A stretch of 64,000 bases of DNA from Massilia norwichensis (GTDB lineage: Bacteria; Pseudomonadota; Gammaproteobacteria; Burkholderiales; Burkholderiaceae_D): assembly GCF_024753245.1 (NCBI RefSeq), contig NZ_JANUGX010000012.1, positions 95,247-159,246 of the forward strand. The letters are read 5' to 3'. A program made the position numbers and the translations under genes. Positions 21,001 to 29,677 of this stretch are shown here, piece after piece; position 1 is the stretch's first letter; each line of letters begins with the position of its first letter. Under the pieces are notes generated by a model that saw only the letters and a list, made by a program, of their open reading frames with translations, searched no databases and was not told the origin of the DNA.

Positions 21001-22265
21001 CAGGCCAGGCCGAGCTCGCTGCTCGGTGCCCGCATCTGGCGGCCCGCCTTGTCCGCCCGCCGCGCCAGGCTCTGCAGGTCGAGCGGCCGCGTGAGCCGGT
21101 GGCGTGCCAGTGCGGCGCCGCCCAGCGCGACCGCGTTGGCGCCGAAGCGCGAGGTGCGAATCGCCGGTGCGCTCAGCATCGCGGCATCCGCATACTCGCC
21201 CAGCACCCGCCGCGCCGGCTCGATCAGCGTTTCGCCCAGCCGCAGCGCGGGCCCGCCGATCACGATCGCCATCGGGTCGAAAGCGGCCCACAAATTGTTC
21301 AGCAAGACGCCAAGCTGGCCCCCGGCCGCGGTCACCGCCGCGCAGGTCTGGCACTGGCCCTGCGCCACCTTCTCGAACAGCCGCTCGAGCGCCGCGGGGC
21401 TTGGCTTTTCGCTGCCCAGCAAGGAACCCAGGCCGATCAGCGCATCCGCGCAGCCGCGCCGCCCGCACGAGCATACCGGCCCGTCGGCTTGCAGGATCGC
21501 GTGCCCGACCTCGCCCGCGAACCCGTTCAGGCCGGTGAGCAGACTGTCGCCGACGATCACGCCGGCGCCCACGCCATAGCCGATCGACAAATAGACCAGC
21601 GGATCGGTACCCGACTGTCCGGTGAATTCGAATTCGGCCAGCGCCGCGACGTTCGCCTCGTTCTGCATGTACAGCGGCAGCCCCTCGAGCGGGGTGCCGG
21701 CGAAGTGCGACCACATTTGGGTGCCGACGTCGACGTTGCGCCAGCCCAGGTGGGGCGCGTAGCGCAAGACCCCGAGCGTTTCGTCGACCCCGCCATGCAG
21801 GCCGACGCCGATGCCCAGCACCCGGCGCGCACCGAGCGCGCCCGTGGCACGTCCCAGCCGGCGCGCCAGGCGGACCAGGGCGGCAGCGGCCAGCTTGATG
21901 CACGATGCCGGATCGCGCGCATCGTCGTAGGCGACCACGCGCGTATCGAGCACCTCGCCCAGCAGGTTGGTGGCGACCACGCGCGCTTCATCCACGCCGA
22001 TCTCGGCGCCGAGCAGGGCCAGCCGGTCGGGATCGAGGTGCAGCGGCGTCGCCCGGCGCCCCACTTCGCCGGTTGCGATCAGCTCGCTCTCGCTCAACCA
22101 GCCTTCGTCCATCAGGTCGCGCACCAGCATGGTGACCGTCGACTTGGTCAAGCCCAACACCTCCGCCAGCGAGGCGCGCGACAGCCCGGGCTGCGTGCTG
22201 ACCTGCCGCACCAGGGCCATCCGATTGAGTTGCTTCAGCAGTTGGTGGTCACCGGTGACTGGCAT
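20997..22265 (-). CDS. ROK family transcriptional regulator
   Basis: A 422-residue repressor-type protein. The N-terminus contains a winged helix-turn-helix (LSRASLAEVLGLTKSTVTMLVRDL, about 28-52). The ROK kinase-like sugar-sensing domain follows, with the zinc motif CSCGRRGCADAL and the GLNGFAGEVGH motif. It resembles NagC/XylR-type regulators responding to sugars or amino sugars. It is divergent from the TonB receptor operon and separated from it by about 450 bases of regulatory DNA, so it is the prime candidate to control that operon. It is convergent with the M48 gene with a 4-base overlap. Confidence 0.9.
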   Translation of the reverse strand: MPVTGDHQLLKQLNRMALVRQVSTQPGLSRASLAEVLGLTKSTVTMLVRDLMDEGWLSESELIATGEVGRRATPLHLDPDRLALLGAEIGVDEARVVATNLLGEVLDTRVVAYDDARDPASCIKLAAAALVRLARRLGRATGALGARRVLGIGVGLHGGVDETLGVLRYAPHLGWRNVDVGTQMWSHFAGTPLEGLPLYMQNEANVAALAEFEFTGQSGTDPLVYLSIGYGVGAGVIVGDSLLTGLNGFAGEVGHAILQADGPVCSCGRRGCADALIGLGSLLGSEKPSPAALERLFEKVAQGQCQTCAAVTAAGGQLGVLLNNLWAAFDPMAIVIGGPALRLGETLIEPARRVLGEYADAAMLSAPAIRTSRFGANAVALGGAALARHRLTRPLDLQSLARRADKAGRQMRAPSSELGLAC

Positions 22266-22713
22266 GGATGATAAGTGAGATAAGTGTGATGTTTATGCAA
22301 CACCCGTACCGGCATTAGAGACAGCCCCAAGTCTGCATTGCCGGGTCAGAATGACAAGTATAACCCCCTCTTCCGCCGGGATGAGCGGCGCCGAAAAAAC
22401 GCGAAGTCCTTGATTTTTCTATGAAATCGATTTCATGACCGCTCGGGGGTGCTTCGCCGCGCCTTATGCGGCATGGGTTTCCCGGGCGCCGCCGTGCATT
22501 TTCGGCCCTCGATTTCGTTTGTTCGACGAATTGACTAATTCAAACTTAACCATTAGCCTTCAGTCAATACAATTAAGTCCGAACAGCAATTTCCGACACA
22601 GATAACGGACGAAGCCCCACTACAAAATCACAAAAAGGTGCCTTGCGGCACCACCACCAGCGGCACGTTCCCGTCTGGGCGCGGCGCCATATTTGTAGAC
22701 GAGAGGAGACATC
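22266..22713. promoter_or_regulatory. Divergent control region between ROK gene and TonB receptor operon
   Basis: 448 bases with no gene. Near the ROK start are two ATAAGTG copies (about 22269-22283). A perfect 16-base palindrome is at 22421-22436. A/T-rich stretches occur around 22510-22580. A small hairpin GGTGCC-TTGC-GGCACC (22637-22652) lies in the presumed receptor leader, and a strong ribosome site GAGAGGAG sits before the GTG start of the receptor. No promoter hexamers could be assigned with confidence. Confidence 0.6.
22421..22436. promoter_or_regulatory. LacI-type palindromic operator
   Basis: ATGAAATCGATTTCAT is a perfect inverted repeat, and its core TGAAATCGATTTCA matches the LacI-family consensus TGNAANCGNTTNCA with central CG at every fixed position. 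It lies about 280 bases before the receptor start and 155 bases from the ROK start. No LacI-family gene is in the window, so the factor would be encoded elsewhere, or the ROK protein may use it. Confidence 0.7.
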
Positions 22714-25700
22714 GTGCTGCACAAAAAACGGAAGGCGAATTCGTTCCACCCAGACACCAGGCAAAGGCTGATCGCCCTGGCCGTCGCCAGCGCTTGCGCT
22801 ACCCTGCTTGGCCAGGCACACGCGCAGGAAGCGAACACCGGGGCCGCTGCCAACGCGGCCGATCCCACCAACCCGAATACCGTGGTCGTGCAAGGTATCC
22901 GCGCCAGCATGCAGTCGACGCTGAACATGAAGCGCAACTCGGACGGCTTCGTCGACGGCATCGTCGCCGACGACATCGGCAAGTTCCCGGACACCAACCT
23001 GGCTGAAGCGCTGCAGCGCATCAGCGGCGTGTCGATCGACCGCAACCGCGGCGAAGGCGCCCTCGTCACCGTGCGCGGCGTCGGCCCCGACCTGAACCTG
23101 GTCCTGCTCAACGGCCGCCAGATGCCGACGGCGCGCCTGGGCGACCAGTCGGGCCGCGCATTCGATTTCAGCAACCTGGCCTCGGAATCCGTATCGCAGA
23201 TCCAGGTGTACAAGAGCGTGCGCGCCGACGTCACCCCGGGCGGCATCGGCGCCAGCCTGAACATCCTGACGGGCCGTCCGCTCGACCTGGGCAACCAGGC
23301 CAGCTTCGGCGCCAAGGTGATGTACGACGAGTCCAACAACAACCTGCCGGGCGACGTCAAGGCCAAGCGCTCCACCACCCCGGAAGTGTCGGGCCTGTAC
23401 AGCACCACCTGGCACGACGGCATGTTCGGCCTGGCCGCCACCGGCAGCTACCAGTCGCGCAACATGGGCATCAACACGGCCTCGGTCATCAACGGCTGGC
23501 TGGGCCCGCTGCGCGGCAATGCCACCAGCGGCGAAGGCCTGGTCACGCCGCCGGGCGACCCGAACTATGTGAACATCAAGAACCCGCCGGGCCCGAACGA
23601 CCTGTACCTGACGCCGCAGAACATGTCGTACCGGATGAACGGCTACCAGCGCCAGCGCACCAACGGCCAGCTGACCTTCCAGTTCCGCCCGGTCAAGGAC
23701 CTGACCACCACCCTGGACTACACCTACGCCGAGAACAAGATCCAGCAGCGCTACAGCGAACTGTCGGCCTGGTTCGGCCATAACACCGACATCCAGGGTG
23801 CCGAGTTCACCAAGGGCCCGCTCGCCTCGCCGCTGTACTACGAGGAACGCTATACCAGCCCGCAGGACATCTCGATGAACGGCGGCGACTCGGCCACCAA
23901 GTCGACCCTCAACTCGCTCGGCTTCAACGCCCAGTGGAAGGTGTCGCCGAGCCTGCGCCTGAACTTCGACGTCCACCATTCGGTGGCCGAAGCGAAGTCG
24001 GACAGCCCCTTCGGCATCAACAACGACCTGGGCACCGCCAGCTTCAGCCGCGGCACCACGCGCGCCGATTTCACCAACGAGATGCCGGTGATGTCGATCC
24101 AGGGCGCCGATTTCGTGGCGGCCCCGCACCAGGTCGCCGGCTCCTGGTTCCAGGACGGCGTCAACAAGATGAAGATCGACCAGATCCAGCTGGGCGGCCG
24201 CCTGTCGCTGTTCGAACGCTCGGGCCTGAACTTCGGCCTCGGCCACATCAAGAACGAAAACCATTCGGTCTTCCAGCAGGTGCAGCGCGATACCTGGGGC
24301 GGCACCGTGCCGCAGAACTCGGCCGCGTACGACCAGAGCCTGTGGCACCTGGACGACCTGCGCAAGTACTTCGGCAAGCTGGGCGGCGCGGACAACCCGA
24401 ACCTGTTCACCCAGATCCACCCGTTCGACTTCGCCGCCGTGCGCAACGCCGCGATCGGCATCACCGGCGACCAGGCCGGCTATACCCCGAGCCTGTCCAA
24501 CCCGGCGTTCGACCGCACCACCATCGAGAAGACCAGGTCGATCTACGCCCAGTTCAACACCGACTGGGACACCGCGCTGCCGATGCATACCGGGATCGGC
24601 TTCCGCTACGAGCAGACCCGGGTCGATTCGACCGGCCTGACCAAGGTCCCGACCGCCATCCGCTGGATCTCGGAGAACGAGTTCCCGGTCGACTTCGGCA
24701 CCCAGGTCTACGAGACGCTGCACGGCAAGTACAACAACTTCCTGCCGAGCGTGGACTGGGACATGGACCTGCGCCCCGACCTGAAGATCCGCGCCAGCTA
24801 TGGCGTGTCGATCGGCCGTGCGCGCTACGACCAGATCGCCGGCGGTTCCACCTATGGCACCACCGCCAGCGTCACCGGCGATACGGTCAGCCGCGGCAAC
24901 CCGGCACTGGAGCCGGTCAAGTCGAAGAACCTGGACCTGTCCGCCGAGTGGTACTACAACAAGCAGAGCATGCTGTCGCTGGGGCTGTTCAACAAGAACC
25001 TGACCGATTACACCGGTTCGGCCGTGGTGAACGAGAACTCGCCGAACGCGCTGACGCCGGTCGGCGGCAAGTACTGGAACGCGGCGCTGGCATCCGGCTG
25101 CTCGGCATCGAACCGGATCTGCATCCGCAACTACATCCTGCACAACTTCGCCGGCCAGCCGGGCGTGACCTTCACCGGCGACAACTCGGTGGGCAATGCC
25201 CAGGGCACCATCACCGGCATCCCGGGCGATCCGGCGCTGCCCTACACGGTGTCGACCCTGGCCAACTCCGAGGGCGCCAACCTCAAGGGTGCGGAGGTGA
25301 ACTGGCAGCACATGTTCGCCAACGGTTTCGGCTTCCAGGCCAACTACACCTACGTGAAGTCGGACCTGAAGTACGACAACCTGAGCCTGGGCAACCAGTT
25401 CGCGCTGGTCGGCCTGTCGAACTCCGCCAACCTGGTCGGCATCTACGAAGACCAGAACCTGTCGGTGCGCGCAGCCTACAACTGGCGCGGCGAGTTCCTG
25501 TCGTCGACCAGCGACAACAGCAAGCCGAACCCGAGCTATGTCGAGCCCTACGGCCAGCTGGACCTGTCGGTCGGCTACAATCTCAGCAAGAACCTGAGCC
25601 TGTCGCTGGAGGCGATCAACCTCACCGACGCGACCCAGCGCACCCACGGCCGTTCCGACATGCAGGTGCTGCAGGTGTCGACCGGCGGCCGCCGCTACAT

Positions 25701-25725
25701 GGTGGGCGCACGCTACAAGTTCTAA
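22714..25725 (+). CDS. TonB-dependent receptor (carbohydrate/N-compound type, large)
   Basis: Outer-membrane beta-barrel transporter of 1003 residues, energised by TonB. It starts with GTG (22714) seven bases after GAGAGGAG. The signal peptide ends near AQA/AHAQ about residue 38; a TonB box-like segment TVVVQGIRAS follows; then the plug with DDIGKFPDTNLAEALQRISGVSI and RGVGPDLNLVLLNGRQ. The barrel ends in the C-terminal aromatic RYKF. This pattern is that of the Xanthomonas/Caulobacter-type receptors that sit in carbohydrate-utilisation loci. It heads a four-gene operon with halogenase-like, SapC-like and cupin-like genes. The ligand is unknown. Confidence 0.9.
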   Translation: MLHKKRKANSFHPDTRQRLIALAVASACATLLGQAHAQEANTGAAANAADPTNPNTVVVQGIRASMQSTLNMKRNSDGFVDGIVADDIGKFPDTNLAEALQRISGVSIDRNRGEGALVTVRGVGPDLNLVLLNGRQMPTARLGDQSGRAFDFSNLASESVSQIQVYKSVRADVTPGGIGASLNILTGRPLDLGNQASFGAKVMYDESNNNLPGDVKAKRSTTPEVSGLYSTTWHDGMFGLAATGSYQSRNMGINTASVINGWLGPLRGNATSGEGLVTPPGDPNYVNIKNPPGPNDLYLTPQNMSYRMNGYQRQRTNGQLTFQFRPVKDLTTTLDYTYAENKIQQRYSELSAWFGHNTDIQGAEFTKGPLASPLYYEERYTSPQDISMNGGDSATKSTLNSLGFNAQWKVSPSLRLNFDVHHSVAEAKSDSPFGINNDLGTASFSRGTTRADFTNEMPVMSIQGADFVAAPHQVAGSWFQDGVNKMKIDQIQLGGRLSLFERSGLNFGLGHIKNENHSVFQQVQRDTWGGTVPQNSAAYDQSLWHLDDLRKYFGKLGGADNPNLFTQIHPFDFAAVRNAAIGITGDQAGYTPSLSNPAFDRTTIEKTRSIYAQFNTDWDTALPMHTGIGFRYEQTRVDSTGLTKVPTAIRWISENEFPVDFGTQVYETLHGKYNNFLPSVDWDMDLRPDLKIRASYGVSIGRARYDQIAGGSTYGTTASVTGDTVSRGNPALEPVKSKNLDLSAEWYYNKQSMLSLGLFNKNLTDYTGSAVVNENSPNALTPVGGKYWNAALASGCSASNRICIRNYILHNFAGQPGVTFTGDNSVGNAQGTITGIPGDPALPYTVSTLANSEGANLKGAEVNWQHMFANGFGFQANYTYVKSDLKYDNLSLGNQFALVGLSNSANLVGIYEDQNLSVRAAYNWRGEFLSSTSDNSKPNPSYVEPYGQLDLSVGYNLSKNLSLSLEAINLTDATQRTHGRSDMQVLQVSTGGRRYMVGARYKF

Positions 25726-25733
25726 GGCATGGC

Positions 25734-25763
25734 GCAGGCCGTCCCCCGGCGGCCTGCTTTTCT
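25734..25763 (+). terminator. Intercistronic hairpin with T-run after the TonB receptor gene
   Basis: GCAGGCCG pairs with CGGCCTGC across an 8-base loop, followed by TTTTCT. It is 9 bases after the receptor stop and 11 before the next start codon. It probably attenuates transcription, making the receptor more abundant than the three downstream enzymes, rather than ending the operon. Confidence 0.65.
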
Positions 25764-25773
25764 CATACGCACC

Positions 25774-27321
25774 ATGAACAGTCGCGAAGTCAAACATGTC
25801 GTCATCGTCGGCGGTGGGTCTGCCGGCTGGCTCACCGCCGCCGTCATCGCGGCCGAACATGCGCGCGCGCTCGGCTCGGACCTGCGCGTGACGCTGCTCG
25901 AATCGCCCGAGGTCGCGCCGGTCGGCGTCGGCGAAGGCACCTGGCCGAGCATGCGCGAAACCCTGCGCCGGATCGGCGTCCATGAAGCGGACTTCGTGCG
26001 CGAATGCGACGCCTCGTTCAAGCAGGGCTCCCGCTTCGACGGCTGGCTGAGCGGCGGCACCGACCGTTATTTCCACCCCTTCGTCGTCCCCCAGGGCTAC
26101 GGCGAAGCCAACCTGGCCGCGCGCTGGCGCGACACGCATCCCGACGTCCCCTTCGCGGAGCTGGTGAGCTTCCAGCCGCACCTGTGCATGGCCGGCAAGG
26201 CGCCCAAGCAGTTCGGCACCCCTGAATTCGCGGCCGTCTCGAATTACGGCTACCACCTGGACGCCGGCAAGTTCGGCGTGTTCCTGCGCCGCCATGCCAC
26301 CGAACGCCTGGGCGTGCGCCACGTGCGGGACCACGTGACGGCGGTGAGCTCGCACGACAACGGCGACATCGCCGCCCTGCAGACGCGCGAGCACGGCGCG
26401 ATCGACGGCGACCTGTTCGTCGACTGCACCGGCTCGCGCGCGCTGCTGCTGGGGGCTCACTTCGGCATTCCGCTGCTGTCGCAGAAGCAGGTGCTGTTCA
26501 ACGACAGCGCGCTGGCGGTGCAGGTGCCTTACCCGCGCGACGACAGCCCGATCGCCTCGCCCACGATCTCGACCGCGCAAAGCGCCGGCTGGATCTGGGA
26601 CATCGGCCTGCCGACCCGGCGCGGCGTCGGCTACGTCTATTCCAGCGCCCACTGCGACGACGACGAAGCGCAGGCCACCCTGCACGCCTATCTCGAACGC
26701 AGCGGCGGCGCCCAGGACGTGCCGGCGCCGCGCAAGCTGCGCTTCGAACCGGGCTACCGCGAGTGCTTCTGGCACCGCAACTGCGTCGCCGTGGGCCAGG
26801 CCGCCGGCTTCATCGAGCCGCTGGAAGCATCGGCGCTGGCCATGGTCGAATTGTCGGCCGCGATGCTGGCCGACGCCCTGCCGGCCACGCGCGAAGCGAT
26901 GGCGGTGGCGGCGCAGCGCTTCAACGAGGCCTTCCGCTATCGCTGGGAACGCGTCATCGATTTTCTCAAGCTGCATTACGCGCTCTCGCGCCGGCGCGAT
27001 TCCGCCTACTGGCAGGACAACACGGCGCCCGCCTCGATTCCCGCGCGGCTGCGCGACTCGCTGCAGCTGTGGCGGCACCAGCCGCCCTCGCGCCACGACT
27101 TTCCCCGGATCGAAGAAATCTTTCCGGCGGCGAGCTACCAGTACGTGCTGTACGGGATGCGCTTCGAGATGGCGTCGCGGCATGTCGTGCGCGCCGACCA
27201 GCCGGAACTGGCCGACCGGTGCTTCCACGAGACGGCCGCGCTGACGCGCAGGATGCTGGCCGGGCTGCCGGACAACCGCGCGCTGATCAACCACCTCCGA
27301 CAAGAACACCAGAGACCATGA
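25774..27321 (+). CDS. Flavin-dependent tryptophan halogenase-like protein
   Basis: A 515-residue FAD-binding protein, start chosen at 25774 (MNSREVKHVVIVGGGSAGW). It has the dinucleotide motif GGGSAGW (13-19), the EGTWPSM segment, the candidate catalytic lysine K83 in SFKQGSRFDGW, and the W-x-W motif in AGWIWDIG (about 270-276), the features of flavin-dependent halogenases. The final Pro of the usual WxWxIP is replaced (WIWDIG). It belongs to the group found beside TonB receptors in sugar-utilisation loci; free-tryptophan halogenation is therefore not implied. It overlaps the next gene by ATGA. Confidence 0.85.
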   Translation: MNSREVKHVVIVGGGSAGWLTAAVIAAEHARALGSDLRVTLLESPEVAPVGVGEGTWPSMRETLRRIGVHEADFVRECDASFKQGSRFDGWLSGGTDRYFHPFVVPQGYGEANLAARWRDTHPDVPFAELVSFQPHLCMAGKAPKQFGTPEFAAVSNYGYHLDAGKFGVFLRRHATERLGVRHVRDHVTAVSSHDNGDIAALQTREHGAIDGDLFVDCTGSRALLLGAHFGIPLLSQKQVLFNDSALAVQVPYPRDDSPIASPTISTAQSAGWIWDIGLPTRRGVGYVYSSAHCDDDEAQATLHAYLERSGGAQDVPAPRKLRFEPGYRECFWHRNCVAVGQAAGFIEPLEASALAMVELSAAMLADALPATREAMAVAAQRFNEAFRYRWERVIDFLKLHYALSRRRDSAYWQDNTAPASIPARLRDSLQLWRHQPPSRHDFPRIEEIFPAASYQYVLYGMRFEMASRHVVRADQPELADRCFHETAALTRRMLAGLPDNRALINHLRQEHQRP

Positions 27322-28019
27322 GCCAACCCGTTCCGCTGCACCACCTGGACCACAAGGACCTGCGCGTCATCACCGACCGCGGCGCCGCCTACGGCGACGA
27401 TGTGATGTTCTGCCCAACCTTCCCGCAAGAGTTCCGCGCGGTCCAGGCGCACTACCCGATCGTGTTTCGCGCCACCGCCGACGGCGGCTACGAGGCGCTG
27501 GCGCTGTTCGGCTTCGAGGCCGGCGAGAACCTGTTCCTGACCCCGCAGGGCTGGGACGCCCATTACGTCCCGCTGGCCGTCGAGCGCCATCCCTTCCTGA
27601 TCGGCCGCCACGGCGACGAACTGAACATCCACATCGACCTCGACCACCCGCGCGTGAACACGACGGTCGGCGAGAAGCTGTTCCTGTCCTATGGCGGCAT
27701 CAGCGAATACCTCGAACGCATCAATTCGGTGCTGCTGACCCTGCACCAGGGGCTGCAGGCCATGCCGGCCTTCGTGCAGGCGCTGCGCGAACATGAACTG
27801 CTCGAATCCTTCGTCGCCGACATCACGCTGCAGGACGGCGCAGAGCACCGCCTGGCAGGCTTTTACACGATCCACGAGGAACGCCTGCATGCCCTGCCCG
27901 GCGCCGCGCTCGAACGCCTGAGCCGCGACGGCCACCTGCAGGCCATCTACATGGTCGTGGCCTCGTTCGCGCACATGCGCGACCTGATCGCGCGCCGGGA
28001 ACGCCGTCATGCTGCCTGA
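27318..28019 (+). CDS. SapC family protein
   Basis: A 233-residue protein starting at 27318, overlapping the halogenase-like gene by four bases (ATGA). The segments HLDHKDLRVITDRG, PTFPQEFRAVQAHYPIVF, ALFGFEAGENLFL and FLIGRHGDELNIHIDLDHPRV match the SapC-like family, which is found with TonB receptors and halogenase-like proteins. No catalytic motif is known. No signal peptide is seen, so it is probably cytoplasmic, unlike the surface-layer protein that gave the family its name. It ends 11 bases inside the next gene, so translation is coupled through all three enzyme genes. Confidence 0.82.
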   Translation: MSQPVPLHHLDHKDLRVITDRGAAYGDDVMFCPTFPQEFRAVQAHYPIVFRATADGGYEALALFGFEAGENLFLTPQGWDAHYVPLAVERHPFLIGRHGDELNIHIDLDHPRVNTTVGEKLFLSYGGISEYLERINSVLLTLHQGLQAMPAFVQALREHELLESFVADITLQDGAEHRLAGFYTIHEERLHALPGAALERLSRDGHLQAIYMVVASFAHMRDLIARRERRHAA

Positions 28020-29022
28020 CCCCGCGCCGATCCGCGAGCTCTCCGGCCTGGCGCCGGACGTCCTGAGCGACGAGCTGCTCACCGCCTCCGAGCCGGTGGT
28101 GCTGCGCGGCCTGGCCGCTTCCTGGCCGATGGTCGGCAAGGCGCGCCTGTCGCAGCAGGAAGCGGGGGCCTACCTGCGCCGTTTCTACCGCGGCGAAAAG
28201 GTGCTGGCCTTCCTGGGCGCGCCGGAGATGGCGGGCCGCTACTTCTACAACGAAGACCTGAGCGGCTTCAACTACGCCGCCATCAAGGCGCCGCTCGACA
28301 AGGTGCTGGAAGAGCTGGAGGACCACAAGGACGACGCCCACCCGCCCTCGGTGTATGTCGGCTCGACGATGATCGACCACTACCTGCCGGGTTTCCGCGC
28401 CGAGAACGACCTCGACCTGGGCGGGCGCACGCCCCTGGTCAGCATCTGGATCGGCAACCGCTCGCGCATTGCCGCGCACTACGACGTGCCGGACAACATC
28501 GCCGTCGTGGCCGCCGGGCGCCGCCGCTTCACGCTGTTCCCGCCCGAGCAGGTGGCCAACCTCTACATCGGGCCGCTCGACTTCACGCCGGCCGGGCAGG
28601 CGATCAGCCTGGTCGACTTCGCCAAACCCGACCTCGAACGCTTCCCGCGCTTCGCCAGGGCGATGCGCAGCGCCCTGACGGCCGAGCTGGGACCGGGCGA
28701 CGCGATCTTCATTCCCTCGATGTGGTGGCACCATATCGAGGCGCTCGAACCGTTCAATGCGCTGGTCAACTACTGGTGGCGCCAGTCGCCGCCGCACATG
28801 GACTCGCCGGCCAGCGCGCTGATGCTGGCGCTGCTCACCGTGCGCGAGCTGCCGCCCGCCCAGCGGCGCGCCTGGCAGGAACTGTTCCGCCACTACGTGT
28901 TCGACAGCGACGGCCTGGAAGCGGCCCATATCCCGCCGGCCGCGCGCCGGATGCTGGCGCCGCTCGACGAAGATAGTGCGCGGGCGCTGCGCTTCCAATT
29001 GCTCAACCGGCTGAACCGCTAA
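28009..29022 (+). CDS. Cupin-like (JmjC/FIH-type) protein
   Basis: A 337-residue protein with a double-stranded beta-helix fold of the cupin_8/JmjC type. The metal motif H-x-D is visible in IAAHYDVPDN (about residue 158-160) and the distal His in MWWHHIEAL (about 239-241). The N-terminal PVVLRGLAASWP motif is typical. Members may be Fe(II)/2-oxoglutarate oxygenases, but activity in these operons is not established. It is the last gene of the receptor operon and overlaps SapC by 11 bases. Possible partner: the halogenase-like flavoenzyme acts on the same ligand or a modified cell component. Confidence 0.82.
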   Translation: MLPDPAPIRELSGLAPDVLSDELLTASEPVVLRGLAASWPMVGKARLSQQEAGAYLRRFYRGEKVLAFLGAPEMAGRYFYNEDLSGFNYAAIKAPLDKVLEELEDHKDDAHPPSVYVGSTMIDHYLPGFRAENDLDLGGRTPLVSIWIGNRSRIAAHYDVPDNIAVVAAGRRRFTLFPPEQVANLYIGPLDFTPAGQAISLVDFAKPDLERFPRFARAMRSALTAELGPGDAIFIPSMWWHHIEALEPFNALVNYWWRQSPPHMDSPASALMLALLTVRELPPAQRRAWQELFRHYVFDSDGLEAAHIPPAARRMLAPLDEDSARALRFQLLNRLNR

Positions 29023-29108
29023 GCGCCAGGGGCAGCCGGATGTTCTTCGAAACCCGGGCCGGCGCCGGACTCGGTTATCCTTGCGCTTCCGGATAAAGGA
29101 GACCAGGC

Positions 29109-29510
29109 ATGTCCTACGAGGAAAGAGATGACTACGGTATGTACAGGAACAAGCACGGCAAGGGACCCGGCCCGGAGCTGATGGGTGCCAACACCCTGCT
29201 CGGCGACCATGTCCATAACCTGCAGAACGAACACCTGGGAGTGATCAAGGAATTCATGGTGGACATGCGCACCGGCGCCATCGCCTATGCGGTGATGTCG
29301 TCCAGCCGTTTTCTCGGCCTGGGCGAAAAACTGATCGCGGTGCCCTGGCAGGCCTTGAGGCTGGACCCGCAGCACAAACGCTTCACGATGGACATCCCGA
29401 AAGAGCGCATCGAGAACGCGCCGGGATTCGATACCGACCACTGGCCGGACATGGCCGACCTCGAATGGGCCGGCGCGGTGCACAACTACTACGGAACTCG
29501 CACAGCTTGA
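29109..29510 (+). CDS. PRC-barrel domain protein
   Basis: A 133-residue protein with a strong ribosome site (AAAGGAGA) before the ATG. The central segment LLGDHVHNLQNEHLGVIKEFMVDMRTGAIAYAVMSSSRFLGLGEKLIAVPW (listed in pieces) is a PRC-barrel, the small beta-barrel seen in RimM and photosynthetic reaction centre proteins and in stress-related proteins. It appears as a single gene, convergent with the M20 peptidase gene, with a repeat-rich spacer between. Role unknown; stress or envelope adaptation has been proposed for similar proteins. Confidence 0.8.
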   Translation: MSYEERDDYGMYRNKHGKGPGPELMGANTLLGDHVHNLQNEHLGVIKEFMVDMRTGAIAYAVMSSSRFLGLGEKLIAVPWQALRLDPQHKRFTMDIPKERIENAPGFDTDHWPDMADLEWAGAVHNYYGTRTA

Positions 29511-29514
29511 ACGA

Positions 29515-29677
29515 CGCTCCCGCGTTCTAGACGTCGTTCCCGCGTCTTCAACGTCGTTCCCGCGCAGGCGGGAACCCAAGTTGTTCGAACCGCGAAGAAC
29601 TTGGGCCCCCGCCTGCGCGGGGGCGACGAGTTTTTGCGCGGGGGCGACGAGTTTTTTGCGCGGGGGCGACGAGGTTC
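29515..29677. repeat. Complex repeat array between convergent genes (family B/C)
   Basis: The first half has 20-bp tandem units ACGTCGTTCCCGCG.. at 29531-29550 and 29551-29570, ending in a CCCGCGCAGGCGGGAACCC arm. The second half has GGGCCCCCGCCTGCGCGG followed by GCGCGGGGGCGACGAG at 29615-29630, 29636-29651 and 29658-29673. The two halves form a long inverted repeat. It is of the same type as the arrays at 33016-33137 and 15921-15999, and sits between a convergent pair, where it may end transcripts from both sides. Confidence 0.85.

Noticed and set aside
22573..27309. Long antisense reading frame opposite the TonB receptor and halogenase-like genes
   Set aside because: It is rich in R, A, G and V without motifs and shadows genes with clear domains on the plus strand; high GC leaves the opposite strand open.
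29515..29677. CRISPR-like array of short direct repeats
   Set aside because: Units differ in length, spacers are only a few bases and of low diversity, and the halves are inverted; no cas genes are present.
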